Assembly: GCA_903922605.1 (NCBI GenBank)
Contig: CAIXUG010000052.1
Coordinates: 166,959 to 230,958, forward strand
Length of the DNA stretch: 64,000 bases
Source of the DNA: an uncultured Verrucomicrobiota bacterium
GTDB taxonomy: Bacteria > Verrucomicrobiota > Verrucomicrobiia > Limisphaerales > UBA9464
Direction of reading: 5' to 3'
The notes beneath the pieces were generated by a model that saw nothing but the letters and a program-made list of their open reading frames with translations, did no database searches and was not told where the DNA came from. Below, one piece after another: positions 16,918 through 25,366 of the stretch. The position numbers and the translations under genes were made by a program. The stretch's first letter is position 1. Each line of letters starts with the position of its first letter.

Positions 16918-17205
16918 CAGTCGTAGGGCTGAAAGCCTGTCCGAATGATGCCTGGGGTGGAGTGAGCCGGGGGGCGAACGCAGCCCCAGGTTTCTTGAGG
17001 AAAGCGGTCGAGCGCTGTAAGCGCGTCCCAAAACGCTGGCCGCTCCTGAGTCAGGCCTTCAGCCCTGAATTCGACCGAGGAATGCGCCCTGGGGCTACGC
17101 TCACTGCGTTCGTTCCACCCCAGGCAATCCTCGGACGCGCTTTCAGCGCTCTATTCGCGTCGGCCCGCAGGCGTTCGGCAGAGCACGCTTTCGCCCCACG
17201 ACCCT
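16918..17205. repeat. Composite extragenic palindromic repeat
   Basis: Nested inverted repeats fill this stretch. A GGGCTGAAAGCCT-type arm near 16927 pairs with AGGCCTTCAGCCC near 17060. The segment from CCTGGGGTGGAGTGAG to CCCCAGG (about 16950-16992) is largely the reverse complement of the segment from CCTGGGGCTACGCTCACTG to CCCCAGG (about 17090-17127). GAGCGCTGTAAGCGCGTCC (about 17012) matches the reverse complement of GGACGCGCTTTCAGCGCTC (about 17133). No gene is seen. The architecture is that of REP/BIME-like elements. Confidence 0.7.
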
Positions 17206-17232
17206 GAAATGTCCCGAATCCACTTCTTCGCT

Positions 17233-17258
17233 GAAAACCGAAAACCGAAAACCGAAAA
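17233..17258. repeat. GAAAACC tandem heptamer
   Basis: GAAAACC is repeated three times plus a partial fourth copy, upstream of the sigma factor gene. Confidence 0.7.
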
Positions 17259-17326
17259 CTTGTTCCTGACCCCACTTCCGACCCTGCCCGAAAAATCATG
17301 TTACCTTTTCGCCGGGGCGTGGATGT

Positions 17327-18502
17327 ATGGGTGAGATGATGACCGATGACATGGAGCTTGTGCGGCAGTACGCACGGGACAAGACCGAGGAGGCGTTTGC
17401 CAACCTGGTGTCACGGCACGTCAACCTGGTTTACTCCGTGGCCCTCCGCCTCGTCCGCGATCCGCATCTGGCCGGCGAGGTGACCCAGACCGTGTTCATC
17501 ATCCTGGCCCGCAAGGCCGGCTCGCTGAGTCCCCGGACGATCGTGGCCGGCTGGCTGTGCCAGACCGCGCGCTACACCTCGGCCAAGGCCCTGACGCAGC
17601 AGCACCGCCGTCAGCAACGCGAACAGGAAGCCTACATGCAGTCCCCCTTGAACGAACCGGATTCCGAGGCCTGGCGGCAGATCGAACCCCTGCTCGACGA
17701 GGCGATGGCGGAGCTGGGTGAGAAGGACCACAACGCCCTCGTGCTCCGCTATTTTGAAGGCCGGAACTTCAAGGACGTGAGCGCCGCCCTCGGCACCAGC
17801 GAGGCCGGGGCCAAAATGCGGGTGAACCGCGCGCTGGAGAAATTGCGGAAGTTCTTCGCCCGCCGTGGACTCACCTTTTCGGCGGCGGCAGTGGCCGGGG
17901 CGGTCTCGGCCAATTCCGTGCAGGCCGCCCCTTCCGGACTGGCCGCCACCGCGACCGCCGCCGCAGTCAAAGGCACCGCCGTCTCCACCTCCACCTTAAC
18001 CCTCCTCAAAACCACACTGAAACTTATGGCCTGGACCAAACTCAAAATCGCCGCCGTTGTCACCGCCGCCGCCGTCGCGGCGGTCGGCACCGCCATCTTC
18101 ACCACCCATCACCTCATACCTGCGGTGCATCGCTGGCACGCAGAACGACCGGCCCCGTTTGCCTTTGCCGGCTACGCGACCCCGGAGTCCTCGATCCAGT
18201 CGATGCTTTGGGCGGGGAGCCAGGGTGATTTCAAAGCCTTCATGGCCGGCTGCACCAAGGAGCAGTCGGAACGCATTCTGAAAAAGATGGCGGGAAAATC
18301 GGAGGAACAGATCCGCCAGCACACCATCGCCTGGGCCGATTCGCTGAAGGGCTACAAGATCACCGGCAAGGAAACCATCGGCGACGACGAGGTCCACCTG
18401 CACATCGAGGCCAAGCCTTCGCCCGACGGGTTGCGTGACGGCAAAGTCGTCGTGGTCATGGTCAAGATCAGTGACGAGTGGAAGCAGGCCGGCGATCTGT
18501 GA
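17327..18502 (+). CDS. ECF-type sigma factor fused to a membrane helix and extracytoplasmic domain
   Basis: The protein has 391 residues, about twice the length of an ordinary ECF sigma factor. Sigma region 2 spans about 10-85 (EEAFANLVSRHVNLVYSVAL, EVTQTVFIILARKAG, WLCQTARYTSAKAL) and region 4 about 120-180 (LVLRYFEGRNFKDVSAALG, AGAKMRVNRALEKLRKFF). An Ala-rich linker leads to one membrane helix at about 239-258. A C-terminal domain of about 130 residues (SSIQSMLWAGSQGDFKAFMAGC) resembles the small NTF2-like/DUF4864-like domains common in this phylum. No separate anti-sigma gene is seen nearby, so the C-terminal part may tether and control the sigma factor. Alternative starts at Met5 are possible. 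Confidence 0.88.
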   Translation: MGEMMTDDMELVRQYARDKTEEAFANLVSRHVNLVYSVALRLVRDPHLAGEVTQTVFIILARKAGSLSPRTIVAGWLCQTARYTSAKALTQQHRRQQREQEAYMQSPLNEPDSEAWRQIEPLLDEAMAELGEKDHNALVLRYFEGRNFKDVSAALGTSEAGAKMRVNRALEKLRKFFARRGLTFSAAAVAGAVSANSVQAAPSGLAATATAAAVKGTAVSTSTLTLLKTTLKLMAWTKLKIAAVVTAAAVAAVGTAIFTTHHLIPAVHRWHAERPAPFAFAGYATPESSIQSMLWAGSQGDFKAFMAGCTKEQSERILKKMAGKSEEQIRQHTIAWADSLKGYKITGKETIGDDEVHLHIEAKPSPDGLRDGKVVVVMVKISDEWKQAGDL

Positions 18503-18672
18503 CGGGAATTACGAGTTGCGAATTACGAATGACGAGTTGCCGAAAATTCGTGGACGTGAGGTGAATCGGAGTTCCACCCGCAGCACGCTGAAACCTCCGT
18601 TTACCGTACGCCAAGGTGTCCGACATCCCATTGGCAACAACCGGTGTGGGACAATACTGGAAGAGGCTGCGC

Positions 18673-18710
18673 TGAACGTTGAACGTCCAACGTTGGACGT
18701 TCAACGTTCA
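18673..18710. repeat. Perfect 38-bp palindrome of GAACGTT/GGACGTT units
   Basis: TGAACGTTGAACGTCCAAC is followed by its exact reverse complement with no spacer, 58 bp upstream of the der start. It could be a regulator site, a cruciform, or one more copy of the dispersed repeat families. Confidence 0.75.
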
Positions 18711-18767
18711 AAGACCAGCGGGGCTTTTCCCTTCCGCTGGCAGGCTTTTCCGGCGAACCTGTCCCAC

Positions 18768-20591
18768 ATGACTGGACTCATCGCCATCGTCGGGCGGCCG
18801 AATGTCGGCAAATCGGCGCTCTTCAACCGCATCATCCGCAAGCGGATCGCCATCGTGCATGACATGCCCGGCGTGACGCGCGATCGCGTGACCGCCGAGG
18901 CCGAATGGCACGGACGGCCGTTCACGCTGGTGGATACCGGTGGCATCGGCCTGCTGCGGGGCGAACGTTCCGAGGATGTGATCATCAGCGCGGCGTTTGA
19001 CCAGGTGCAGATCGCCATCGACTCGGCGAACCTCATCATTCTCGTCGTCAACGTGCAGGACGGCGTTGTCCCGCTGGACGCCGAGGTGGCCAAGCGCCTG
19101 CACGCCTCCGGCAAGCCGGTGATCGTGGCCGTCAACAAGGTGGACACCTACAAGGCTGAGCGCGGCCTCGACGAGTTTGCGGAATTGGGCTTTTCCAAGG
19201 TGTTCCCTGTCTCCGCCATCCACGGCGAAGGCCTGAACGAGCTGATGGATGACGCGATCCGGTACATCCCCAAGGGTGAACCGGTACCAGAACCTGAGGA
19301 GACTTACGGCGAGCCGGTGAAGAAGCTTACCGCCCAGGAGAAGGCCAAAATACGCGACGCCGAGCGGTCGAATGCCCCGGTAAAAATCGCCATCGTCGGC
19401 CGGCCGAACGTCGGCAAGTCATCGCTCATCAACAAGATCACCGGCTCCGAGCGCGTCATCGTCAGCCCCATTCCTGGCACGACCCGCGACGCCGTCGATG
19501 TGCCGTTCGAGGTGGATACCGAGGGCGTGCGCCAGCAGTACATCCTGATTGACACCGCCGGCGTCCGCAAAGCGCGCCGCATCGACGACACGGTCGAGCT
19601 TTTCAGCGTCGAGCGCACCAAGGAGGCCATTGCCCGTTGCGACATCGCCGTCCTCGTGCTCGATGCCGAGTCGGGCATCCTGGAGCAGGACAAAAAGGTG
19701 GCGGCCATCATCACCGAGAACCGCCGTGGCTGCATCGTGGTCGTGAACAAGTGGGATCTCGTGGCGGCTGACGTCCGCGAAGCCCGGGAAAAGGCCATCG
19801 CCGAGCGCGAGGCGAAAATCCGCAACCGGGACAATCGCGAAAACCAGCGCCCGACCATGCTCGCCGAGTTCGGCGAATGGGTGCAGGAGAAGCTCTTCTT
19901 CCTCGACTACGCACCCGTGATCTTCACCTCGGCCACCGAGGGCTTCCAGCTCGACCGCCTGCTCGAGGCGGTTCGCTACGTGGCTGCGCAGCTCAAGCAG
20001 AAGGTGCCCACCGCGATCCTCAACCGCACGCTGCAGGATGCCATCGTCCGCAAGCAGCCGGTCAGCTCGATGGGGCATCACCTGAAGTTCTACTACGCCA
20101 CGCAGGTGCGGCAGGCCCCGCCGACCTTCCTGCTCTTCGTGAACCGCGACGAGGTCTTCAACGTCGGCTACGACAAGTACCTCTCCGGCGAGCTGCGGAA
20201 GGCGTTCGGCTTCGAGGGCTGCCCGCTGGTGCTCGTGCCCAAGGCCCGCCCCAAGACCATCGAGCCCAAGCGCAAGTACAACCCGACGCCGGAGGATTCC
20301 GCCAAGGGCCCACGCCCACCGAAGCCGGCAGCCAAGGGCCGCTCGCAACATCCCGCCTTCCGTGATGGCAAGCGTCCACCGAGTCCCGTGCGGACGGCCC
20401 CGGCTCCGACCCCGGACGGGCGTCGAGGTGCCATTGGCACCGGCCCGCGAAGCAAATTTGCCAGCCGGGGAAAACCCGGTGCGGTAGGCCGCCCCCTCGG
20501 CCGCGACGGGCGTCCGATGCAGAACAAGCTGAAGAAGAAAATGCGCGGCGGCCGCGCCCTCGGCAGCAAGCCGAAGAAAAAGCAGGCCTGA
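18768..20591 (+). CDS. der: GTPase Der (EngA) with long basic C-terminal tail
   Basis: Der is a double-GTPase required for 50S ribosome subunit assembly. Two tandem GTPase domains are visible, each with a GRPNVGKS P-loop (about residues 9 and 210), DTGG and DTAG G3 motifs, and NKVD and NKWD G4 motifs. A KH-like domain follows (about 390-490, ending FGFEGCPLVLVPKARP). The start at ATG 18768 gives 607 residues and puts the first P-loop at residue 9; an upstream in-frame codon at 18435 lies inside the sigma gene and is unlikely. Typical Der proteins are about 440-490 residues, so the last 110 or so residues (rich in Lys, Arg, Pro and Gly and ending KPKKKQA) are an unusual extension likely to bind rRNA. 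Confidence 0.95.
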   Translation: MTGLIAIVGRPNVGKSALFNRIIRKRIAIVHDMPGVTRDRVTAEAEWHGRPFTLVDTGGIGLLRGERSEDVIISAAFDQVQIAIDSANLIILVVNVQDGVVPLDAEVAKRLHASGKPVIVAVNKVDTYKAERGLDEFAELGFSKVFPVSAIHGEGLNELMDDAIRYIPKGEPVPEPEETYGEPVKKLTAQEKAKIRDAERSNAPVKIAIVGRPNVGKSSLINKITGSERVIVSPIPGTTRDAVDVPFEVDTEGVRQQYILIDTAGVRKARRIDDTVELFSVERTKEAIARCDIAVLVLDAESGILEQDKKVAAIITENRRGCIVVVNKWDLVAADVREAREKAIAEREAKIRNRDNRENQRPTMLAEFGEWVQEKLFFLDYAPVIFTSATEGFQLDRLLEAVRYVAAQLKQKVPTAILNRTLQDAIVRKQPVSSMGHHLKFYYATQVRQAPPTFLLFVNRDEVFNVGYDKYLSGELRKAFGFEGCPLVLVPKARPKTIEPKRKYNPTPEDSAKGPRPPKPAAKGRSQHPAFRDGKRPPSPVRTAPAPTPDGRRGAIGTGPRSKFASRGKPGAVGRPLGRDGRPMQNKLKKKMRGGRALGSKPKKKQA

Positions 20592-20600
20592 CCAAGGGGA

Positions 20601-20680
20601 GTGAAGGATGAATTAGGAATTATGAATGATGAAAAATGCAGTGTGCCTCATTCATAATTCATCCTTCCTCATTCATCCTT
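20601..20680. repeat. GGATGAATTATGAA-type inverted repeat
   Basis: GTGAAGGATGAATTAGGAAT and ATTATGAATGATGAA on the left face TTCATAATTCATCCTTCCTC and ATTCATCCTTT on the right, so the element can fold back on itself. The stop codon of the DUF1499 gene lies inside the right arm. Related copies lie at 54266-54372. Confidence 0.65.
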
Positions 20681-21131
20681 TCCCCTGCGCGAAAGCCTCG
20701 CGCAGGTGCTCCACCCGTTTGCGGTTCACGCCGAGGTCGGACTTGCCGACTCGCGAGGCGGAACGCACGTGGATGACCTTGGCTGGTTCATCCAATAGGA
20801 ACTCCACGTCGTCCACGAAACGGAAGATTCGCGAGGTAAACTCGGCGCGCAGATAGCCATCGTGTTCCCCGGTGATTTTCACCCGGGGTTGCGCGAGCAC
20901 GACCGCTTTCAGTCTCGCGAGTGCGGCCGAGCCGGGACCGGTGAAGGCCAGCGGAGCGATCTGGTGCTCGGCCTCGGGGTCCTGGCTGCACACGCAGTTC
21001 GGCGAATCAGGGCAGGGGAGCAGCCGTCCGCCGGTGGCACCCAGAGTGGGAGGTTTTTGCATACGGCAGCCCAACAGGACGGCCCCGCCCACCAGCACCG
21101 CCAGCCAGAGGAAAAGGCGGGATCGTTTCAC
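20673..21131 (-). CDS. DUF1499 family lipoprotein
   Basis: The 152-residue protein has an N-terminal leader ending in a lipobox (AVLLGC, Cys22), so it is probably a lipoprotein. The DUF1499 signature follows: CPDSPNCVCSQ near 40-50, then a beta-rich domain (FRFVDDVEFLLDE) and IHVRSASRVGKSDLGVNRKRVEHLR at the end. The function of DUF1499 is unknown. The GTG start overlaps the stop of the DUF4190 gene (GTGA, 21128-21131), so the two are co-translated. The final codons and stop lie in an intergenic repeat. Confidence 0.85.
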   Translation of the reverse strand: MKRSRLFLWLAVLVGGAVLLGCRMQKPPTLGATGGRLLPCPDSPNCVCSQDPEAEHQIAPLAFTGPGSAALARLKAVVLAQPRVKITGEHDGYLRAEFTSRIFRFVDDVEFLLDEPAKVIHVRSASRVGKSDLGVNRKRVEHLREAFAQGKG

Positions 21132-21835
21132 GGCTTCCAGCGTAACTGAGAAAGGCGGTCCCCCCGCAATTGCATGACGCTTCCGTCCTTAAAGCCAACG
21201 ACCACAATGTCTCTGGAATTCTTGGGCTGCCGCAGCAGTTCCTTCCCGCCCACGGCATCACAGGCGGGGGTCTCCAATTCAAAGAACAGCACCGTCTGCT
21301 CGCTTACCTTGTCTTCCGGCATGCCGGCCACCTGCACGTTATAGCCGTAACCGCACGGCTTCTCCGGTCCGTCGCCTGGCCGATGCAGGACTTTGTCCGC
21401 GTTGGGGCCAATGTCCGGCCGCAGGGTCTCGACCCAGTTCGCCGCCGCCGGAAACGTGCTGCCGTGATCGACGGAATAGATCCGGGCGGCGAGCCCCAGG
21501 TTCTTCAGGTTGTTGACGCTCGTGATCGTCAGCGCCTTGGCCTTGGCCTGCGCCAGGGCGGGCAACAACATTCCGGCCAGGACCGGCGTGAGCAGCAGCA
21601 TCACCGCCGAAACAATGATCCCCGCCAGTGCCAGGCCTTCGCCCTTGAGCCGGCCGCCGCTGTTGCTGATGCGGACCTTGGCAATGATGCCGCAGGTCAG
21701 CCCGACGACCGCCCCGATGATCGTGCAGCCGAGGAGGCCAAAGACCAGGGAGACCACGGCCAATGCGCTCGTCTTGGCGGGTGTCGGCAGCGGAGGAGGA
21801 TTTACGGCAGTCTGGGAGGGCGGGGTGGGGCTCAT
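21128..21835 (-). CDS. DUF4190 membrane protein with pseudopilin-like tail
   Basis: This is a 235-residue protein with a Pro-rich N-terminus. A two-helix DUF4190 segment follows (ALAVVSLVFGLLGCTIIGAVVGLTCGIIAKV then [37 protein letters not shown]). After the second helix the sequence reads like the body of the H-X9-DG pseudopilins of this phylum (ITSVNNLKNLGLAARIYSVDHGSTFP, VVGFKDGSVMQL), so it looks like a DUF4190 membrane unit joined to a pseudopilin-type head without the FTLIE cleavage site. It forms an operon with the DUF1499 gene. Its role is unknown. Confidence 0.75.
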   Translation of the reverse strand: MSPTPPSQTAVNPPPLPTPAKTSALAVVSLVFGLLGCTIIGAVVGLTCGIIAKVRISNSGGRLKGEGLALAGIIVSAVMLLLTPVLAGMLLPALAQAKAKALTITSVNNLKNLGLAARIYSVDHGSTFPAAANWVETLRPDIGPNADKVLHRPGDGPEKPCGYGYNVQVAGMPEDKVSEQTVLFFELETPACDAVGGKELLRQPKNSRDIVVVGFKDGSVMQLRGDRLSQLRWKP

Positions 21836-21944
21836 TGGATGTGACCAAACATTGCTGCCAATTGCCGCCTGGTAGCCAGCGGGAAATGGTTCCGGGCTTT
21901 ACGCCGGGGTTTACGCCGCGCGGCGGTCCTGCTATGCCCCCGTT

Positions 21945-22175
21945 GTGATTCAGCCGGAAGACTTGGTCGGTGATGAGTGGGCCGAATGGTATCGGCTCAC
22001 ACCCGCCCAACGCTGGCTGGAAAGCGAGAAGCTGTGGCAGACCTATCTCGCGCTCGGAGGCTCACTTGATCCCGAACCCGATACGCAAAGTCCTTTCTTC
22101 GATGCGCGTGCATCGTGTCCGTGCGCTGCTGATGGGGGGGCAGGCGTGCGTATTTTACGGCGCAGCCGAGTTTAG
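21945..22175 (+). CDS. Small antitoxin-like protein paired with a nucleotidyltransferase
   Basis: The 76-residue protein starts at GTG 21945 and reads RLTPAQRWLESEKLWQTYLA, then GGSLDPEPDTQSPFFDA, ending DGGAGVRILRRSRV. From memory, short proteins with this ERW..S..LW..YL..GG.LDPEPD.QSPF pattern precede nucleotidyltransferase-like genes in other Verrucomicrobia and Planctomycetes. Its last 74 bp overlap the next gene in another frame, an arrangement common for toxin-antitoxin pairs. It is helical in its first half and acidic. No function has been shown; an antitoxin role is inferred from size and pairing. Confidence 0.6.
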   Translation: MIQPEDLVGDEWAEWYRLTPAQRWLESEKLWQTYLALGGSLDPEPDTQSPFFDARASCPCAADGGAGVRILRRSRV

Positions 22176-22818
22176 CCGCGACACCGACCTGGCCATTCTC
22201 GCGGACACAGAAAACCTGGCACGGTTGCGGCGGGCCCTGGCCGATCTGCAGGCCGAGCCCATTGCGGTCCCTCCGTTCGCGCTGAAGCACCTTCGTCGCG
22301 GCCATGCGGTGCATTTCCGCTGCCAGCATCCCGAGGCGCTACGGATGCGGGTGGACATCATGTCCCGGATGCGGGGAGTTGCGCCTTTCCCCAGGCTCTG
22401 GTCACGTCGGACCACGGTGGAACTGCCGGGCGACATTCGTTACGACGTGCTTTCGCTGCCGGATCTGGTGCAGGCCAAGAAAACCCAGCGGGACAAGGAC
22501 TGGCCGATGATCCGCCGGTTGGTCGAGGCGCATTATTTCCAGAACCGCAGCAAACCGAACGCGGCACAAATCCGCTTCTGGCTGCTTGAACTCCGCACAC
22601 CGGAACTGCTCATGGTGGTGGCCGGCGAATACCCGGTGATTCGTCGTCGGCTGCAGCCCCGTCGCCCTTTGCTGGCGCATGCCAGCAGCGGCGACGCGGC
22701 CGTCTTGGAGGAGGCTTTGCACGCCGAGGAAAGCGCCGAGCGCGACCGTGACCGGATCTACTGGCTTCCGTTGCGTCAGGAACTGGAAGCGTTCCGGCAT
22801 GCCGGGCAAACTGGCTGA
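22102..22818 (+). CDS. Nucleotidyltransferase-like protein (MNT/AbiEii-like superfamily)
   Basis: From ATG 22102 the protein has 238 residues. The N-terminus has the nucleotidyltransferase pattern LLMGGQACVFYG (about 10-20) and SRDTDLAILAD, with Asp27 and Asp29 as the metal-binding pair. A later acidic strand (RMRVDIMS) could supply the third carboxylate, and DVLSLPDLVQAKKTQRDKDWPMIRRLVE resembles the helical region of AbiEii/DUF6036-type enzymes. A longer reading to 21970 would run through the upstream gene in another frame and is less likely. The gene overlaps the 76-residue antitoxin-like gene by 74 bp, so this is probably a two-gene toxin-antitoxin or defence module. Confidence 0.7.
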   Translation: MRVHRVRALLMGGQACVFYGAAEFSRDTDLAILADTENLARLRRALADLQAEPIAVPPFALKHLRRGHAVHFRCQHPEALRMRVDIMSRMRGVAPFPRLWSRRTTVELPGDIRYDVLSLPDLVQAKKTQRDKDWPMIRRLVEAHYFQNRSKPNAAQIRFWLLELRTPELLMVVAGEYPVIRRRLQPRRPLLAHASSGDAAVLEEALHAEESAERDRDRIYWLPLRQELEAFRHAGQTG

Positions 22819-22899
22819 TGCCTCGGAAGGTGTGCTCGGTGGTTGCCAAAGAATCGGCTTCCCACGTTCGCGCGGGTTTTCCAACCTCCGCGTTCCTGT

Positions 22900-24009
22900 A
22901 TGAGTTCCACAACGTTCAAGATCGCCGCGCTTGCCGGCGACGGCATTGGTCCCGAGGTCATGCGCGCCGCGCTTCAGGTGCTGCGCGCCGTTGAGAAGAA
23001 GTTCGCCCTGTCCTTCGCCATCACCGAGGCGCCGGTCGGCTGGGCGGGCATCGATGCCGCCGGGCAGGCCCTGCCCGATGCGACGCTGGCCCTTTGCCGC
23101 GCCTCCGACGCGATCCTGTTCGGCTCGGTGGGCCTGCCAGACCGCGACCCGACGATTCCCAAGGAGCAGCGGCCCGAGCGCGCCGCCCTGTTGCGGCTGC
23201 GGAAGGAGTTCAGCCTTTTCGCCAACCTGCGCCCGGTGCAGCTCCCGAAGGTGCTCGCCCATTCCTGCCCGCTGCGGCCGGAACGCCAGGGCGACGGCCT
23301 GGACCTGCTCGTGGTGCGCGAGCTCACGGGCGGCATGTATTTCGGCCAGCCGAAGAAGACCGAGGAAATCCCCGGCGGCCACCGCGCGATCGACACCATG
23401 GTGTACACGACGCCCGAGATCGAGCGGATCGCCCACGTCGGCTTCCAGGCCGCCCGCCTGCGCCGGAAGAAGCTCACGAGCATCGACAAGGCGAACGTGC
23501 TGGAAAACGGCATCCTCTGGCGCGAGACCGTCACACGCATCCACAAGGACTACGCCGACGTGACGCTGGAGCACATGTTCGTGGACAACGCGGCGATGCA
23601 GCTGATGCTGAAGCCCACGCAGTTCGACGTGGTGCTGTGCGAGAACATGTTCGGGGACATCCTGAGCGACGAGGCGGCCGCCCTGGCGGGCTCCCTCGGC
23701 ATGCTGCCCAGCGCCAGCCTCGGCGCGACCAGCGGCGGCGTGACCTTCGGCCTGTACGAGCCGGCCGGCGGCACCGCCCCCGACATCGCGGGCAAGAACC
23801 TCGCGAACCCCATCGCGCAGATCCTCTCGGCCGCGCTGATGCTGCGCTACAGCTTCCAGCGCGAGGATGCCGCCCGGGCCATCGAGGCCGCCGTGGGCAA
23901 AGCCATCGCGGACGGTCTGCGCACCGGTGACATCTTCAATCCCGCCGATGCGACCGCCCAGAAGGTCGGCACGACGGCGATGGCCGACGCGATCGCGGCG
24001 GCGGTGTAA
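22900..24009 (+). CDS. leuB: 3-isopropylmalate dehydrogenase
   Basis: LeuB oxidises and decarboxylates 3-isopropylmalate in leucine synthesis using NAD. The start at ATG 22900 gives 369 residues, the normal length; upstream in-frame codons would extend past the usual N-terminus. Diagnostic parts are [14 protein letters not shown] at the N-terminus, [29 protein letters not shown], the metal-binding [31 protein letters not shown], and [23 protein letters not shown]. The gene stands alone; no leuA, leuC or leuD lies in the window. A short GGGGG/CCCCC hairpin about 30 bp downstream may act as a weak terminator. Confidence 0.96.
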   Translation: MSSTTFKIAALAGDGIGPEVMRAALQVLRAVEKKFALSFAITEAPVGWAGIDAAGQALPDATLALCRASDAILFGSVGLPDRDPTIPKEQRPERAALLRLRKEFSLFANLRPVQLPKVLAHSCPLRPERQGDGLDLLVVRELTGGMYFGQPKKTEEIPGGHRAIDTMVYTTPEIERIAHVGFQAARLRRKKLTSIDKANVLENGILWRETVTRIHKDYADVTLEHMFVDNAAMQLMLKPTQFDVVLCENMFGDILSDEAAALAGSLGMLPSASLGATSGGVTFGLYEPAGGTAPDIAGKNLANPIAQILSAALMLRYSFQREDAARAIEAAVGKAIADGLRTGDIFNPADATAQKVGTTAMADAIAAAV

Positions 24010-24157
24010 GTCAGGCAGTGGAGCGAGGGAGAAAGGGAGCGGGGGTGCAAGCCCCCTGTTCCTGTCCCGAATATTTACGGGCTGGGCCAAAGATTGGGCT
24101 CGCCAGCGGAACCGTCTGGTTTACAACGGGCATAGTTCCCACGCAGGTGCCCTTGTC

Positions 24158-24955
24158 ATGAAAAAGACCTTCCTCCGGACCCGCCATTCCGGCTTCACGC
24201 TGATCGAACTCCTCGTGGTCATTGCCATCATCGCCATCCTGGCGGGCATGCTGCTGCCGGCGCTTGCGCTGGCCAAGGCCAAGGGCGAGCGCACGGCCTG
24301 CCTGAACAACACGCGGCAGATCGGCCTCACCATGCATATGTACGTTCTGGATTCCAGTGACGTCCTGCCGGCGCATCGCAATAATGGAGGCCCGGATGAT
24401 GCGAACAAGGCGCTGACCAACTGGTGGGGAACCGCCATCTACGGTTACCAGCAGATTCCGACCAACCTCTTTCGCTGTCCCAGTATCAAGGGCCGTCGCC
24501 TGGACAACGGCGTGCTCTGGGATTGGAAGTTTGACTGTCACAAGGTGGGCTACGGCTACAACGCCTTCTTCCTCGGGCATTGGCCGTACGGGCCTGATTC
24601 ACTCTCCTTGGGCGGGATCAAGTTTGACGTCGCGCCCTGGTTCAAGACTACGGGTGTGGTGAACCCGGCCAACACACTGATGGTCGGTGAATCCATGCCC
24701 AAGGCCGATGGCCTCTGGAGCAGCAGCCTCTGGTGGCCCACGGCGTGCATGGACAAAAAGCTCAGCTCCAGCCAGGGCTTCGAGGGCATTGATCACCTCC
24801 GCCATCGGAATACGGGCAATGTGCTCTTTGTCGATGGCCATACCGAATCCCGGAAGGACGGCCAGATCAATCCTCCCCTCGACCCCGGCAGTGGCAATGC
24901 GAAGGCGCTGGTCAATTCCCAGTACTGGGACCCATTGAACCGGGCGAAGTATTGA
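24158..24955 (+). CDS. Secreted pseudopilin-like protein with prepilin cleavage site
   Basis: This 265-residue protein has a short basic leader, then the type IV prepilin site [51 protein letters not shown] follows, and then a beta-rich body ending with the H-X9-DG pattern ([20 protein letters not shown]). These proteins are abundant in Verrucomicrobia and Planctomycetes. They are presumably processed by the prepilin peptidase, such as the one at 47362-48516, and assembled by a type II secretion-like system. Its 3' end overlaps the convergent Smr gene by 44 bp. Confidence 0.92.
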   Translation: MKKTFLRTRHSGFTLIELLVVIAIIAILAGMLLPALALAKAKGERTACLNNTRQIGLTMHMYVLDSSDVLPAHRNNGGPDDANKALTNWWGTAIYGYQQIPTNLFRCPSIKGRRLDNGVLWDWKFDCHKVGYGYNAFFLGHWPYGPDSLSLGGIKFDVAPWFKTTGVVNPANTLMVGESMPKADGLWSSSLWWPTACMDKKLSSSQGFEGIDHLRHRNTGNVLFVDGHTESRKDGQINPPLDPGSGNAKALVNSQYWDPLNRAKY

Positions 24956-25238
24956 GTGGCCGCAGCCGCACGATCGTCGCGCCGTGCCCGCCAAACGGTG
25001 CCGTGGCCAGGCTGAAGGACGTCACCTGCGGCATCCGTCCGAGGATCGCGTGCACGCTGGCGCGGACCTGCCCGGTGCCCTTGCCATGCACCACCCGTAC
25101 TTCGAGCAATCCCCGCTCCTGGCAGAGGCGGAGGTAGTGCGGCACCAGTTCGCCCAACTCATTGGGGCGGAAGGAGTGCAGGTCGAGTTCGCCCGTGATG
25201 GGCAGTTCAACCGGCGGAAGCTCGTCAGAGTCACTCAT
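24912..25238 (-). CDS. Small Smr-domain protein
   Basis: The protein is a stand-alone Smr (MutS2 C-terminal-like) domain of 108 residues from ATG 25238. The LDLHSF motif, the helix [17 protein letters not shown], and the core [13 protein letters not shown] are visible. Smr domains act as nucleases, in MutS2 and in ribosome-rescue factors. The frame stays open to 25343, but that start would leave only 23 bp to the divergent cytochrome gene, so 25238 is preferred. The tail overlaps the convergent pseudopilin gene by 44 bp. Confidence 0.8.
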   Translation of the reverse strand: MSDSDELPPVELPITGELDLHSFRPNELGELVPHYLRLCQERGLLEVRVVHGKGTGQVRASVHAILGRMPQVTSFSLATAPFGGHGATIVRLRPLNTSPGSMGPSTGN

Positions 25239-25366
25239 GCGGGTGCCGGCCGCAGGTTCGACCAAGTCCCGCCTGACCGCAAAATCAAAGCGTGCCGGGC
25301 CTAAACCGGTTGGCCTGTAACCGGGCACCGGGATATCGGTCATGGTTGTGTCGTTAAGACCATTCC

